DNA of 64,000 bases, taken from contig NZ_CP046051.1 in the NCBI RefSeq assembly GCF_013315815.1, positions 1,178,001 through 1,242,000 on the forward strand. Direction: 5' to 3'. The notes beneath the pieces are model-generated. The model was not told the origin of the DNA and searched no databases. It was given only the letters and a program-made list of their open reading frames with translations. Source of the DNA: Caproicibacterium lactatifermentans (GTDB lineage: Bacteria > Bacillota > Clostridia > Oscillospirales > Acutalibacteraceae). Both the position numbers and the translations under genes were made by a program. Below are positions 42,544 through 49,710 of the stretch, piece after piece (the stretch's first letter is position 1; every line of letters starts with the position of its first letter).

Positions 42544-44397
42544 ATGGCAAAGCAGCAGAAGACGAAAACGCCGCCGCAGGAGGATGTCCGCATGCAGGAA
42601 TTTCTGGACATGATTGCACCCTCGGTGATCAAGTTTTTCACGGATTATTTTATCTGCGGCAACACATTTCGGTGCGTTTGGGCTTTGCGTGAATACCCGA
42701 CGACGACCGATGAGCAGGCCATCTTACGCTATCTCGGAGAAAAAGACGGCGTAACCCTGCACCTCTACACCAGGCACGTCACACCCATGGAGGAAAAGAA
42801 AATCATCTCAAATGCTGCGAACAAAAACCGTATGCAGCGGAGCAGCACACAGGATCTTCAACAAACCGTCACAGCTGAGTCGAATTTACAAGACGTCACC
42901 ACCCTTGTCACACAAATGCACCGGAGTAAGGAGCCGCTTCTGCATACGGCGGTTTACATCGAGCTCTCCGCCCACAGTCTGGAACAGCTCGGTCTGCTTC
43001 AAACCGAAGTGCTGACAGAACTCATTCGTTCCAAGCTCAATGTGGATAAACTCCTGCTCCGCCAGCAGCAGGGATTCCAGAGCGTCATCCCCTCAGGCTG
43101 GAATGCGTTTTCCAGCCAATTTGAGCGGGTCCTGCCCGCAAGCTCCGCCGCCAACCTGTACCCCTTTAATTATTCGGGCAAAACAGATCCCCATGGCTTT
43201 TACCTGGGCCGCGATAAGTTCGGCTCGAATATAATCGTGGACTTCGACAAGCGGGACGATGATAAAACCAACAGCAATATTTTGATCCTTGGCAATAGCG
43301 GCCAGGGCAAAAGCCACCTTTTGAAGCTGATCCTCTGCAATATCCTTGAATCCGGAAAAAGCGTGATCTGCCTCGATCCGGAACATGAATACGTTGATCT
43401 GGCCGAAAACCTCGGGGGGTGTTTTGCCGACCTCATGAGCGGTCAATATATGATAAACCCTTTGGAGCCCAAGACCTGGGACGAAGGCGGCAGCCCCGAG
43501 GATAAGGAAGCGCCCCAGGCATTCCGGCAGCGGACAAAGCTCAGCCAGCATGTTTCTTTCCTGAAGGACTTTTTCCGCTGTTACAAGAATTTTTCCGACC
43601 GCCACATCGATGTTATCGAAATCATGCTGGGTAAGCTCTATGAAAAATGGGGGCTCAGCGACCGCACCGATTTCAGCAAGCTGGAGGCCGCTGATTACCC
43701 CATCCTTTCCGACCTGTACGCGCTGATTGAGGATGAGTACAAAAGCTACGACCAGGCAAAATATCAGCTCTACACCGCCGAGCTCCTGCAGGAAATCCTG
43801 CTGGGGCTCCACTCCATGTGCCAGGGCGCCGAGAGCAAATTCTTCAACGGCCATACCAATGTGACTTCCAACCGCTTTATTGTGTTTGGCGTCAAGGGAT
43901 TACTGCAGGCCAGCCGGAATGTCAAGAGCACTCTCCTGTTCAACGTCCTTTCCTTTATGTCCGACAAACTGCTGACCGAAGGCAATACGGCCGCCAGCAT
44001 CGACGAGCTGTATCTGTTCCTGACCAACAATGGCGGCGGGAACGGTAACAATTATGTGGTCATTGAGTATATTCGAAGCTGCATGAAGCGGGTACGGAAA
44101 AAGGACTCCGCCATGATTCTGGCCTCGCAGAATCTCGAAGATTTCAACATCGAGGGCATCAGGGAGCTGACGAAGCCGCTGTTTTCCATCCCCACGCACG
44201 CGTTCCTCTTCAACGCTGGCAACATCGACAAGCATTTTTACATCGACTCCCTGCAGCTCGAGGAATCCGAGTACATCCTGATCCGTTACCCTCAGCGGGG
44301 CGTCTGCTTGTATAAATGCGGCAACGAGCGGTATAACCTGATGGTCACCGCACCGGAGTACAAATCAAAACTCTTCGGTACGGCCGGAGGCCGCTGA
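42544..44397 (+). CDS. virB4: VirB4 conjugation ATPase
   Basis: The 617-residue ATPase energises substrate transfer and assembly of the conjugation channel at the inner membrane. Walker A is GNSGQGKS (250-257), LDPEHEYVDLAENLGG follows the P-loop domain as in VirB4/TraC proteins, ASIDELYLFL is the Walker B region and MILASQNLEDF the arginine/sensor segment. The N-terminal domain is short (about 1-200), consistent with part of it being a separate protein upstream. GGAAGGAAG lies before ATG. Confidence 0.95.
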   Translation: MAKQQKTKTPPQEDVRMQEFLDMIAPSVIKFFTDYFICGNTFRCVWALREYPTTTDEQAILRYLGEKDGVTLHLYTRHVTPMEEKKIISNAANKNRMQRSSTQDLQQTVTAESNLQDVTTLVTQMHRSKEPLLHTAVYIELSAHSLEQLGLLQTEVLTELIRSKLNVDKLLLRQQQGFQSVIPSGWNAFSSQFERVLPASSAANLYPFNYSGKTDPHGFYLGRDKFGSNIIVDFDKRDDDKTNSNILILGNSGQGKSHLLKLILCNILESGKSVICLDPEHEYVDLAENLGGCFADLMSGQYMINPLEPKTWDEGGSPEDKEAPQAFRQRTKLSQHVSFLKDFFRCYKNFSDRHIDVIEIMLGKLYEKWGLSDRTDFSKLEAADYPILSDLYALIEDEYKSYDQAKYQLYTAELLQEILLGLHSMCQGAESKFFNGHTNVTSNRFIVFGVKGLLQASRNVKSTLLFNVLSFMSDKLLTEGNTAASIDELYLFLTNNGGGNGNNYVVIEYIRSCMKRVRKKDSAMILASQNLEDFNIEGIRELTKPLFSIPTHAFLFNAGNIDKHFYIDSLQLEESEYILIRYPQRGVCLYKCGNERYNLMVTAPEYKSKLFGTAGGR

Positions 44398-44421
44398 TCA
44401 TCGGAAAAGAGATGAAAAATT

Positions 44422-45471
44422 TTGGACATGAAAGAACAGCGGTTCGGGATTGAAATCGAGATGACAGGCTTGACCCGTGAGGCTGCCGCACGTGTGCTGT
44501 CCGAACATTTAGGGAATCCCGTCAGCCGCGACGGGGGGTATTACGGCGAATATTCTGTTTTGGACAGTGAGAGCCGCCGCTGGAAGGTCATGAGCGACGG
44601 CAGTATCACCTGTCAGAAAAAAGAAGGAGGCAGGCTTGTTCCCGCGGACCATGATTACAGTGTGGAGCTGGTCAGCCCCATCTGCCATTGGGGTGACATC
44701 GAAATCATCCAGGAAATCGTGCGGAAACTGCGCGGCGCCGGAATGATCGCCGATAAAAGCTGTGGGATCCATGTGCATGTGGACGCCTCTCCGCACAACG
44801 CGAACACTCTGCGCAACATCACCAATATCATGGCTGCGAAAGAGGATCTGATCTATAAGGCCATGCAGGTGGAGGTTGCCCGCGAGCACCAATATTGCAG
44901 AAAGGTCGATCAGCGTTTTCTTGAAGAACTCAATCGCAAAAAACCCAGAACGCTCAATGAGGTCAGCCGCATCTGGTACGGAGGTGCAGACCGGAGCTAC
45001 CACCATTACGACGATTCCCGTTACCACTGCCTGAACTTACATAGCGTGTTCCAAAAGGGCACAATTGAGTTCAGGCTTTTTAATTCCACCACTCATGCCG
45101 GAAAGATCAAGGCATATATCCAGTTCTGCCTCGCCGTTTCCGCGCAGGCCCTCAACCAGCGCTGCGCCAGCAGGCAGAAAACCCACAGCACCAATGAAAA
45201 ATACACTTTCCGCACCTGGCTTTTACGGCTTGGGCTGATTGGGGATGAATTCAAAACCGCCCGGCTGCATCTGCTGGAGCATCTGGACGGCTGTATCGCG
45301 TGGAAAAACCCCGAGCAGGCTATACAGCAAAAGCAAAGGTTACGGCAGAAAAAAGAAAAAGAACTGGAATCGGCCGCAGAAAGCCAAGCCCAACAGGAGA
45401 CTGCAACGGCCACTCCACAGCAGGAACCGGCCGGGGAGGACGAGTCCCCGGCCCTTGTCATGCGTATGTAA
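44422..45471 (+). CDS. Amidoligase-family enzyme
   Basis: The 349-residue protein matches putative amidoligases (COOH-NH2 ligase fold): RFGIEIEMTGLTREAAARVL, WKVMSDGSITC, YSVELVSPICHWGDIEII, CGIHVHVDASPH and LHSVFQKGTIEFRLFNSTTH. These enzymes are predicted to form peptide or isopeptide bonds using ATP. The C-terminal 50 residues are a Gln/Glu/Ala-rich linker ending PALVMRM. TTG 44422 has a weak AAGAG site; ATG 44428 is the alternative. It is followed by a gamma-glutamylcyclotransferase-like gene, a pairing described in comparative surveys of amidoligases. The substrate is unknown. Confidence 0.85.
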   Translation: MDMKEQRFGIEIEMTGLTREAAARVLSEHLGNPVSRDGGYYGEYSVLDSESRRWKVMSDGSITCQKKEGGRLVPADHDYSVELVSPICHWGDIEIIQEIVRKLRGAGMIADKSCGIHVHVDASPHNANTLRNITNIMAAKEDLIYKAMQVEVAREHQYCRKVDQRFLEELNRKKPRTLNEVSRIWYGGADRSYHHYDDSRYHCLNLHSVFQKGTIEFRLFNSTTHAGKIKAYIQFCLAVSAQALNQRCASRQKTHSTNEKYTFRTWLLRLGLIGDEFKTARLHLLEHLDGCIAWKNPEQAIQQKQRLRQKKEKELESAAESQAQQETATATPQQEPAGEDESPALVMRM

Positions 45472-45494
45472 ACATATAAAGGAGATGTGTTTTT

Positions 45495-46013
45495 GTGAGC
45501 AAATCTATGCTGTATATCGCTTACGGCAGCAACCTTAACCTTCCGCAGATGGCTTACCGCTGCCCGACCGCCAAAGTGGTTGGAACAAGCGAGATCAGGG
45601 ATTATGAACTGCTGTTCCGTGGCGGACGCCGTGGGGCGGTTGCCACCGTGGAGCCGCTCAAGGGGGCGAATGTTCCCATTCTGTTATGGAAGATCCGGCC
45701 TGCCGACGAGCAGGCACTCGACCGGTATGAAGGATACCCCCATTTTTATCACAAAGAGATCCTGCCGGTGCAACTTGGGGGAAAGACACAACCGGCCATG
45801 GTCTACATCATGAACGACAGGCATCCCTTCGGGACCCCTTCGGATTACTACCTGGGAGTCATCATGGAGGGTTATAAAACGGCGAACTTTGATACGGATT
45901 TTCTGGAAAGGTCCGTGGAAAAGTCCATCCGGCTGGCCGAAGAACAAGAGCAGTCCGAACAGGAATCACCGGATCTGGAACAAGGCAGTCTGTTCAATAT
46001 GAAATGGAAATAA
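45495..46013 (+). CDS. Gamma-glutamylcyclotransferase/AIG2-like enzyme
   Basis: The 172-residue protein begins LYIAYGSNLNLPQMAYRCP, whose YGSNL loop binds substrate, and continues LLFRGGRRGAVATVEPLKG, then LDRYEGYPHFYHKEILPV with the catalytic Glu region, and PSDYYLGVIMEGY. Family members release 5-oxoproline from gamma-glutamyl compounds. The C-terminal 30 residues are an acidic/Gln linker ending LFNMKWK. It is likely the partner of the amidoligase upstream: one makes, the other cuts, a gamma-glutamyl-type bond. Confidence 0.87.
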   Translation: MSKSMLYIAYGSNLNLPQMAYRCPTAKVVGTSEIRDYELLFRGGRRGAVATVEPLKGANVPILLWKIRPADEQALDRYEGYPHFYHKEILPVQLGGKTQPAMVYIMNDRHPFGTPSDYYLGVIMEGYKTANFDTDFLERSVEKSIRLAEEQEQSEQESPDLEQGSLFNMKWK

Positions 46014-46105
46014 CGCTCAATCGATTATTGCAATAGGAGCGTAAAGCGGACGCCCTACTACCCGCCGGGGTGTCTGTTCTTTTCTGCCCAAAGGAGGAAT
46101 GCTTC

Positions 46106-47149
46106 ATGGCCGCACCCGCTGTGGCCCTTGCAGTTAAGGCGGCGGTTGCCGCCGCCACAGACAAACGGACGTGGAAGGTGATCGCAGTAACCATCACCGC
46201 TGTCCTGATGCCCTTTATTCTTGCCGTACTTTTACTCATGAGTTTTCTCTCCGGGGGCGCGGCACACAACAACGACGCTGTGAATCTCGCCTTCCACGGA
46301 GGGACGATCTCCTCGGATGTTCCCTCTGAATATCGGCAGCATATTGAAGAAATGCAAGATGCGTTCAGCCAGCTGGACGATGCGATCGCTCAGCTGCATA
46401 TTGAATCCGGGGACGGAAGCCTCGACTCCACTCGGGTCAAGGCTGTTTTTTATTCTCTGTATTTCGGCGCCGACTCCCTGCAGGGGGTGGACTACGATTC
46501 GTTTGCCGGCTGCTTTGCAAAAACGGAAACCCGCACCCGCACTGTTCAGAATCCGGATGGAACCCATACTGAACAGAGCTATGACGCAGCTGTTCCGCTG
46601 ACTGATCTCAATCAGGTCTTTAAGAATCTTGACAGACTCCTCGGCCGGACCGTCACGGACGATGAAAAGTCCAATGCCGATGAAATCCATCAAAGAGCTT
46701 TGGGCGAAACCGGCACAGGGCTTACCGTTTCATCGCAAGTCCCCTCCACTGCCGGCCTGATTTCCCCTGTCGGAAGTAACTGGCGGGCACTGGTCACCTC
46801 GGAATTCGGGCCCCGCATTGACCCGATCAACGGAAAAGCCACTGTCCATACAGGCATCGATCTGGGCGTACCGACCGGCACACAGGTCCATGCGGCGAAG
46901 GATGGAACTGTTTCCAAGATTGCCTGGGATCCTGACGGCTATGGGAATTATCTTATAATCGGCCATGGCGGCGGGCTGGTCACTCTGTACGGACACTGCT
47001 CCCAAATTATCGCCCATGCAGGGCAAGCTGTCAAAGCCGGCGACGTCGTCGCACTTTCTGGAAACACCGGCCACAGCACAGGCAGCCACCTGCACTTTGA
47101 AGTGCGCATCGGCGGCAAGGCAGTCAACCCCAGAGGGTATCTGCCGTAA
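46106..47149 (+). CDS. Membrane-anchored M23 metallopeptidase (VirB1-like wall hydrolase)
   Basis: The 347-residue protein has one membrane helix (about 29-52: KVIAVTITAVLMPFILAVLL), an extracellular helical domain (about 60-215) and a C-terminal LytM/M23 zinc peptidase: HTGIDLGVPTGTQVHAAKDG (His248, Asp252), YGNYLIIGHGGGLVTLYGH and GNTGHSTGSHLHFEVRIGG (the HxH ligands). It opens peptidoglycan for the conjugation machinery. AAAGGAGGA precedes ATG 46106. No lysozyme or NlpC domain is fused, unlike many Bacillota VirB1-like proteins. Confidence 0.92.
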   Translation: MAAPAVALAVKAAVAAATDKRTWKVIAVTITAVLMPFILAVLLLMSFLSGGAAHNNDAVNLAFHGGTISSDVPSEYRQHIEEMQDAFSQLDDAIAQLHIESGDGSLDSTRVKAVFYSLYFGADSLQGVDYDSFAGCFAKTETRTRTVQNPDGTHTEQSYDAAVPLTDLNQVFKNLDRLLGRTVTDDEKSNADEIHQRALGETGTGLTVSSQVPSTAGLISPVGSNWRALVTSEFGPRIDPINGKATVHTGIDLGVPTGTQVHAAKDGTVSKIAWDPDGYGNYLIIGHGGGLVTLYGHCSQIIAHAGQAVKAGDVVALSGNTGHSTGSHLHFEVRIGGKAVNPRGYLP

Positions 47150-47194
47150 AGCAAGCCCCGTACATACAGGAGACCTTTTAATATAAACCGATCG

Positions 47195-47221
47195 AAGCCG
47201 TCTCTTGGGAGGCGGCTTTTT
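47195..47221 (+). terminator. Terminator after the M23 peptidase gene
   Basis: AAGCCGTCTC and GAGGCGGCTT pair over 10 bp (one G-U) with loop TTGG, followed by TTTG. Confidence 0.75.
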
Positions 47222-47242
47222 GTGCTTCGAAGGAGGTAAAGC

Positions 47243-47266
47243 ATGCTGAACCTCAGTGGCATGTAA
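47243..47266 (+). CDS. Possible 7-residue leader peptide before parM
   Basis: ATG followed by six codons and TAA (MLNLSGM) sits 6 bases behind a perfect AAGGAGG ribosome site, 70 bases ahead of parM. An isolated strong ribosome site with a minimal frame suggests a leader peptide or a decayed start. It could also be chance. Confidence 0.3.
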   Translation: MLNLSGM

Positions 47267-47335
47267 TCCGAGAAGCAATCATATGGAGGCAGGCCATGCG
47301 ACTTGTCTATATTTTTCAAAAGAGGTGTGATTCAG

Positions 47336-48220
47336 ATGGTGATCAAACTCGGTGTGGATAACGGAAACTACAACACCAAATCCTCAGAGGGGATGCTGTA
47401 CGCCTCCGGGTACGCGGCAAGCGATAAGGAATTCATCACGGATGAGATGCAGCTCTGCTATGGCGGCAGATATTACGCCATCGGTGAAAAGCGAGTGCGG
47501 TTTCAGCAGGATAAGACGAAAGCTCCTGATACCTTTCTTCTGACGTTGCCGGCCATTGCGTCCGCCATGAAAAAGGCGGGTGTTCGGGAAGCCGATGTCA
47601 TTCTGGGCGTAGGGTTGCCCATCGAAGCATACGGAATGCAGAAAGACGCCTTCCGCCAATATTTTCTGCGCGGAAATCTGACTTTCCGGTTTGAAGGAAC
47701 GGATTACCACTGCCACATTGCGGACTGCAAGGTGTTCGCCCAGGGGCATGCGGCGCTGTGCCGGTATTACCCTCAGCTCCGGGCATACCGCAGCATCACT
47801 CTGGCGGACATCGGGGGGTATACGGTAGATGTTCTAACCATGCATGGCTCCAAGCTGGACCGATCAAACTGCACAAGCCTCCGGATGGGCACCATTACGC
47901 TCTATACCCGCATTCAGGACATCCTGCGGCGGCGGGACATCCTGCTGACCGACGAGCTTGTCACCGACGCCATCCGCGGTAAAATTCAGCACGCGGATCA
48001 GGATTTCATCCGGCAGACCGTGGAGCAGGAGATGCAGAAGTATATCAGGGAATTGTTCAACACGCTGCGGGAACGGGGCCTCGACCTGAAGCTCCCCACC
48101 GTGTTCGCGGGTGGCGGCGCGGAACTGCTCGGCGGCATGCTGCGTGACAGCAGCGTCAATACAGTGGCCGTTCTGAACCGCTTCGCCAATGCGGACGGTT
48201 ATCGTCTGCTGTTGGGGTGA
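47336..48220 (+). CDS. parM: ParM/StbA-like actin-fold protein
   Basis: The 294-residue protein has actin-fold nucleotide motifs: LGVDNGNYNTKSSEG (phosphate 1), ITLADIGGYTVDVLTM (phosphate 2) and LPTVFAGGGAELLGG (adenosine). ParM-type proteins polymerise and push plasmid copies apart; on integrative elements they are thought to stabilise the excised circle. ATG 47336 has GAGGTG. It overlaps the ParR-like gene by 4 bases, and three repeats follow that gene. Confidence 0.85.
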   Translation: MVIKLGVDNGNYNTKSSEGMLYASGYAASDKEFITDEMQLCYGGRYYAIGEKRVRFQQDKTKAPDTFLLTLPAIASAMKKAGVREADVILGVGLPIEAYGMQKDAFRQYFLRGNLTFRFEGTDYHCHIADCKVFAQGHAALCRYYPQLRAYRSITLADIGGYTVDVLTMHGSKLDRSNCTSLRMGTITLYTRIQDILRRRDILLTDELVTDAIRGKIQHADQDFIRQTVEQEMQKYIRELFNTLRERGLDLKLPTVFAGGGAELLGGMLRDSSVNTVAVLNRFANADGYRLLLG

Positions 48221-48528
48221 GCAGGATGAGAAAACGCTTCAATGTCTCCTTCGATTTGCAAGCCGCGCGGCACAGAGAAGCGGCCCGCCTGCTCGATGAG
48301 CAGCCCGTCGGGCAGCGCACGGAATTTATTGTGGATTGTATCCTGCGATATGACCAGGCGGTGAAACTGGAAAAGATCGTCCGCATGACCATTCAGGAGG
48401 GACTGCGGTATTTCACCGATTACCAAGCGCCGTCCGACCCGCCTGCCTTCTCTGCTGTTCTGCAACTGGATGAGGCAAATCTTTCGGATGTGCCGGACAG
48501 CCTGCTCCACGCGATGGATGACCCATAA
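48217..48528 (+). CDS. ParR/StbB-like centromere-binding protein
   Basis: The 103-residue protein begins RKRFNVSFDLQAARHREAARL, a ribbon-helix-helix-like start, then LLDEQPVGQRTEFIVDCILRY. The acidic C-terminal part could bind the ParM filament. Size, overlap with parM (GTGA) and position are as expected for the adaptor of a type II partition system. Similarity is by layout; the sequence itself is poorly conserved. Confidence 0.65.
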   Translation: MSRMRKRFNVSFDLQAARHREAARLLDEQPVGQRTEFIVDCILRYDQAVKLEKIVRMTIQEGLRYFTDYQAPSDPPAFSAVLQLDEANLSDVPDSLLHAMDDP

Positions 48529-48535
48529 CTCCGCT

Positions 48536-48668
48536 CATACGCCTTGTTGGACGTCAGCACTCTCACGAGAAGGCATCGCATATCGGTATCATGCGCCCTG
48601 TTGGGTGTTTGGAGCAACAATTCGCGCCTGCTCAACTTTCTGTATGCACCCTGTCAGGTGTCTGGCCT
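48536..48668 (+). repeat. Three 26-base iterated repeats downstream of parR (centromere candidate)
   Basis: Copies start at 48536, 48590 and 48643 with the consensus yATrCrCCyTGTyrGryGT. They are 54 and 53 bases apart, close to five helical turns, so they lie on one face of DNA. Each contains an imperfect inverted repeat such as CACCCTGTCAGGTG. They start 8 bases after the ParR-like stop codon. Confidence 0.55.
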
Positions 48669-49237
48669 TGTACCCTTCAAGCTCTGTCAGTTGCAGGACC
48701 AATACGGAAATCCCGGTCACTTGGGAGGAATTGAGGGGCCAGACTGTCGAAAGTTGCCCTTACCATCCGGCTGACCGAAGCTGGAACCTGCTGACAGATA
48801 ATCCCTCCCTGAGCCAGCCGACCCAGGCGCCCGAGATACGAATGTAAAGTGTCGACATAGGATCAAAGGCCGTAGACGTTGGTTTGAAAACAGAAAAGCC
48901 TGCTCCTCGCCCATGTCGCCGCCCGTGTGGCCCCGTGTCGCACTTTCTCCGCAGAGGTCACACAGCTGCACCGTGAGACGGTAAGGCCCGGTGCTGGGGC
49001 TTTGTGCGGAAATCTGCACAGCCAAACGCTCCGCTTTCGGGGAGTGAACCATGGGGTCGAAAACGATGCGGGTTAAAGCAGCGGGGTCGCGGTGCGCCCC
49101 CGCTGCGGCTCACACCGCCCCGCAATGCGGGTCGGGGAACGATTTGCTCCGGGGTCGGATTTCGGCCCCTGGGGTCGGTTCCGGGGTCGGCGGCTGAAAA
49201 AACAACCGTAAACCCGCATCTTTACGCCTTTACAGAG

Positions 49238-49266
49238 GGGTCATGACAGGAGTCATGGCCCTTTTT
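49238..49266 (+). terminator. Terminator immediately upstream of the mobilisation genes
   Basis: GGGTCATGAC and GTCATGGCCC pair over 10 bp (one G-U) with loop AGGA, followed by TTTTT, 26 bases before the MobC-like start codon. The hairpin could alternatively be part of the transfer origin. Confidence 0.7.
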
Positions 49267-49291
49267 GTATAAAACAGAATGGAGGAAAACA

Positions 49292-49705
49292 ATGCCGGAA
49301 GAAAGAGTAAACAAGAAGAAATTCCCGCTGTGGATGTACCCGGAAACACGCACTCTGATTGAGAAATGGTACAAACAGGACAACTGCCAGAGCCAGAGCG
49401 AGTTCATCGAAAAGGCCGTCCGTTTCTACTGCGGCTACATTTCGGCGGAGGACGGCGTGCGCTATCTGCCCGCCGCCATCACGTCCGCCATGACCGGAAT
49501 GGTGGACAGTCTGGAAAGCCGGATGGCTCGCCTTATTTTCAAACTGGCTGTCGAGATGAGCATGATGATGAACATCCTCGCGGCAAACGTAGATGTGGAC
49601 GAAGCCATGTTGCGCAGGCTGCGTGGCAAGTGCGTGAACGACGTTAAAAGGTCTGTCGGTTCCGTCACCTTCGAGGATGTGGTGAAATTCCAGAAGGGTG
49701 AGTAA
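49292..49705 (+). CDS. MobC-like relaxosome accessory protein
   Basis: The 137-residue protein has a ribbon-helix-helix-like start (KKKFPLWMYPETRTLIEKWYKQ with SQSEFIEKAVRFYCGY), then a long helical part (LAVEMSMMMNILAANVDVDE). The type, size and 5-base gap to the relaxase gene identify it as the accessory DNA-binding protein of the relaxosome. ATGGAGGA precedes ATG 49292, which lies just past a terminator. Confidence 0.75.
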   Translation: MPEERVNKKKFPLWMYPETRTLIEKWYKQDNCQSQSEFIEKAVRFYCGYISAEDGVRYLPAAITSAMTGMVDSLESRMARLIFKLAVEMSMMMNILAANVDVDEAMLRRLRGKCVNDVKRSVGSVTFEDVVKFQKGE

Positions 49706-49710
49706 CGGCC

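Larger units (their letters stand above)
48529..49291 (+). other. 763-base non-coding, origin-like region between parMR and the mobilisation genes
   Basis: No convincing gene is found here. It holds, in order, the three parR-proximal repeats, a GC-rich stretch in which GGGGTCG or GGGTCG occurs at 49053, 49083, 49129, 49151, 49171 and 49183, and a terminator at 49238. The position directly upstream of the MobC-like and relaxase genes is where an origin of transfer is expected. The nick site cannot be pinpointed by eye. Confidence 0.55.

Noticed and set aside
48536..48668. CRISPR array
   Set aside because: The three repeats are imperfect, their spacers are too few, and no cas gene is present.
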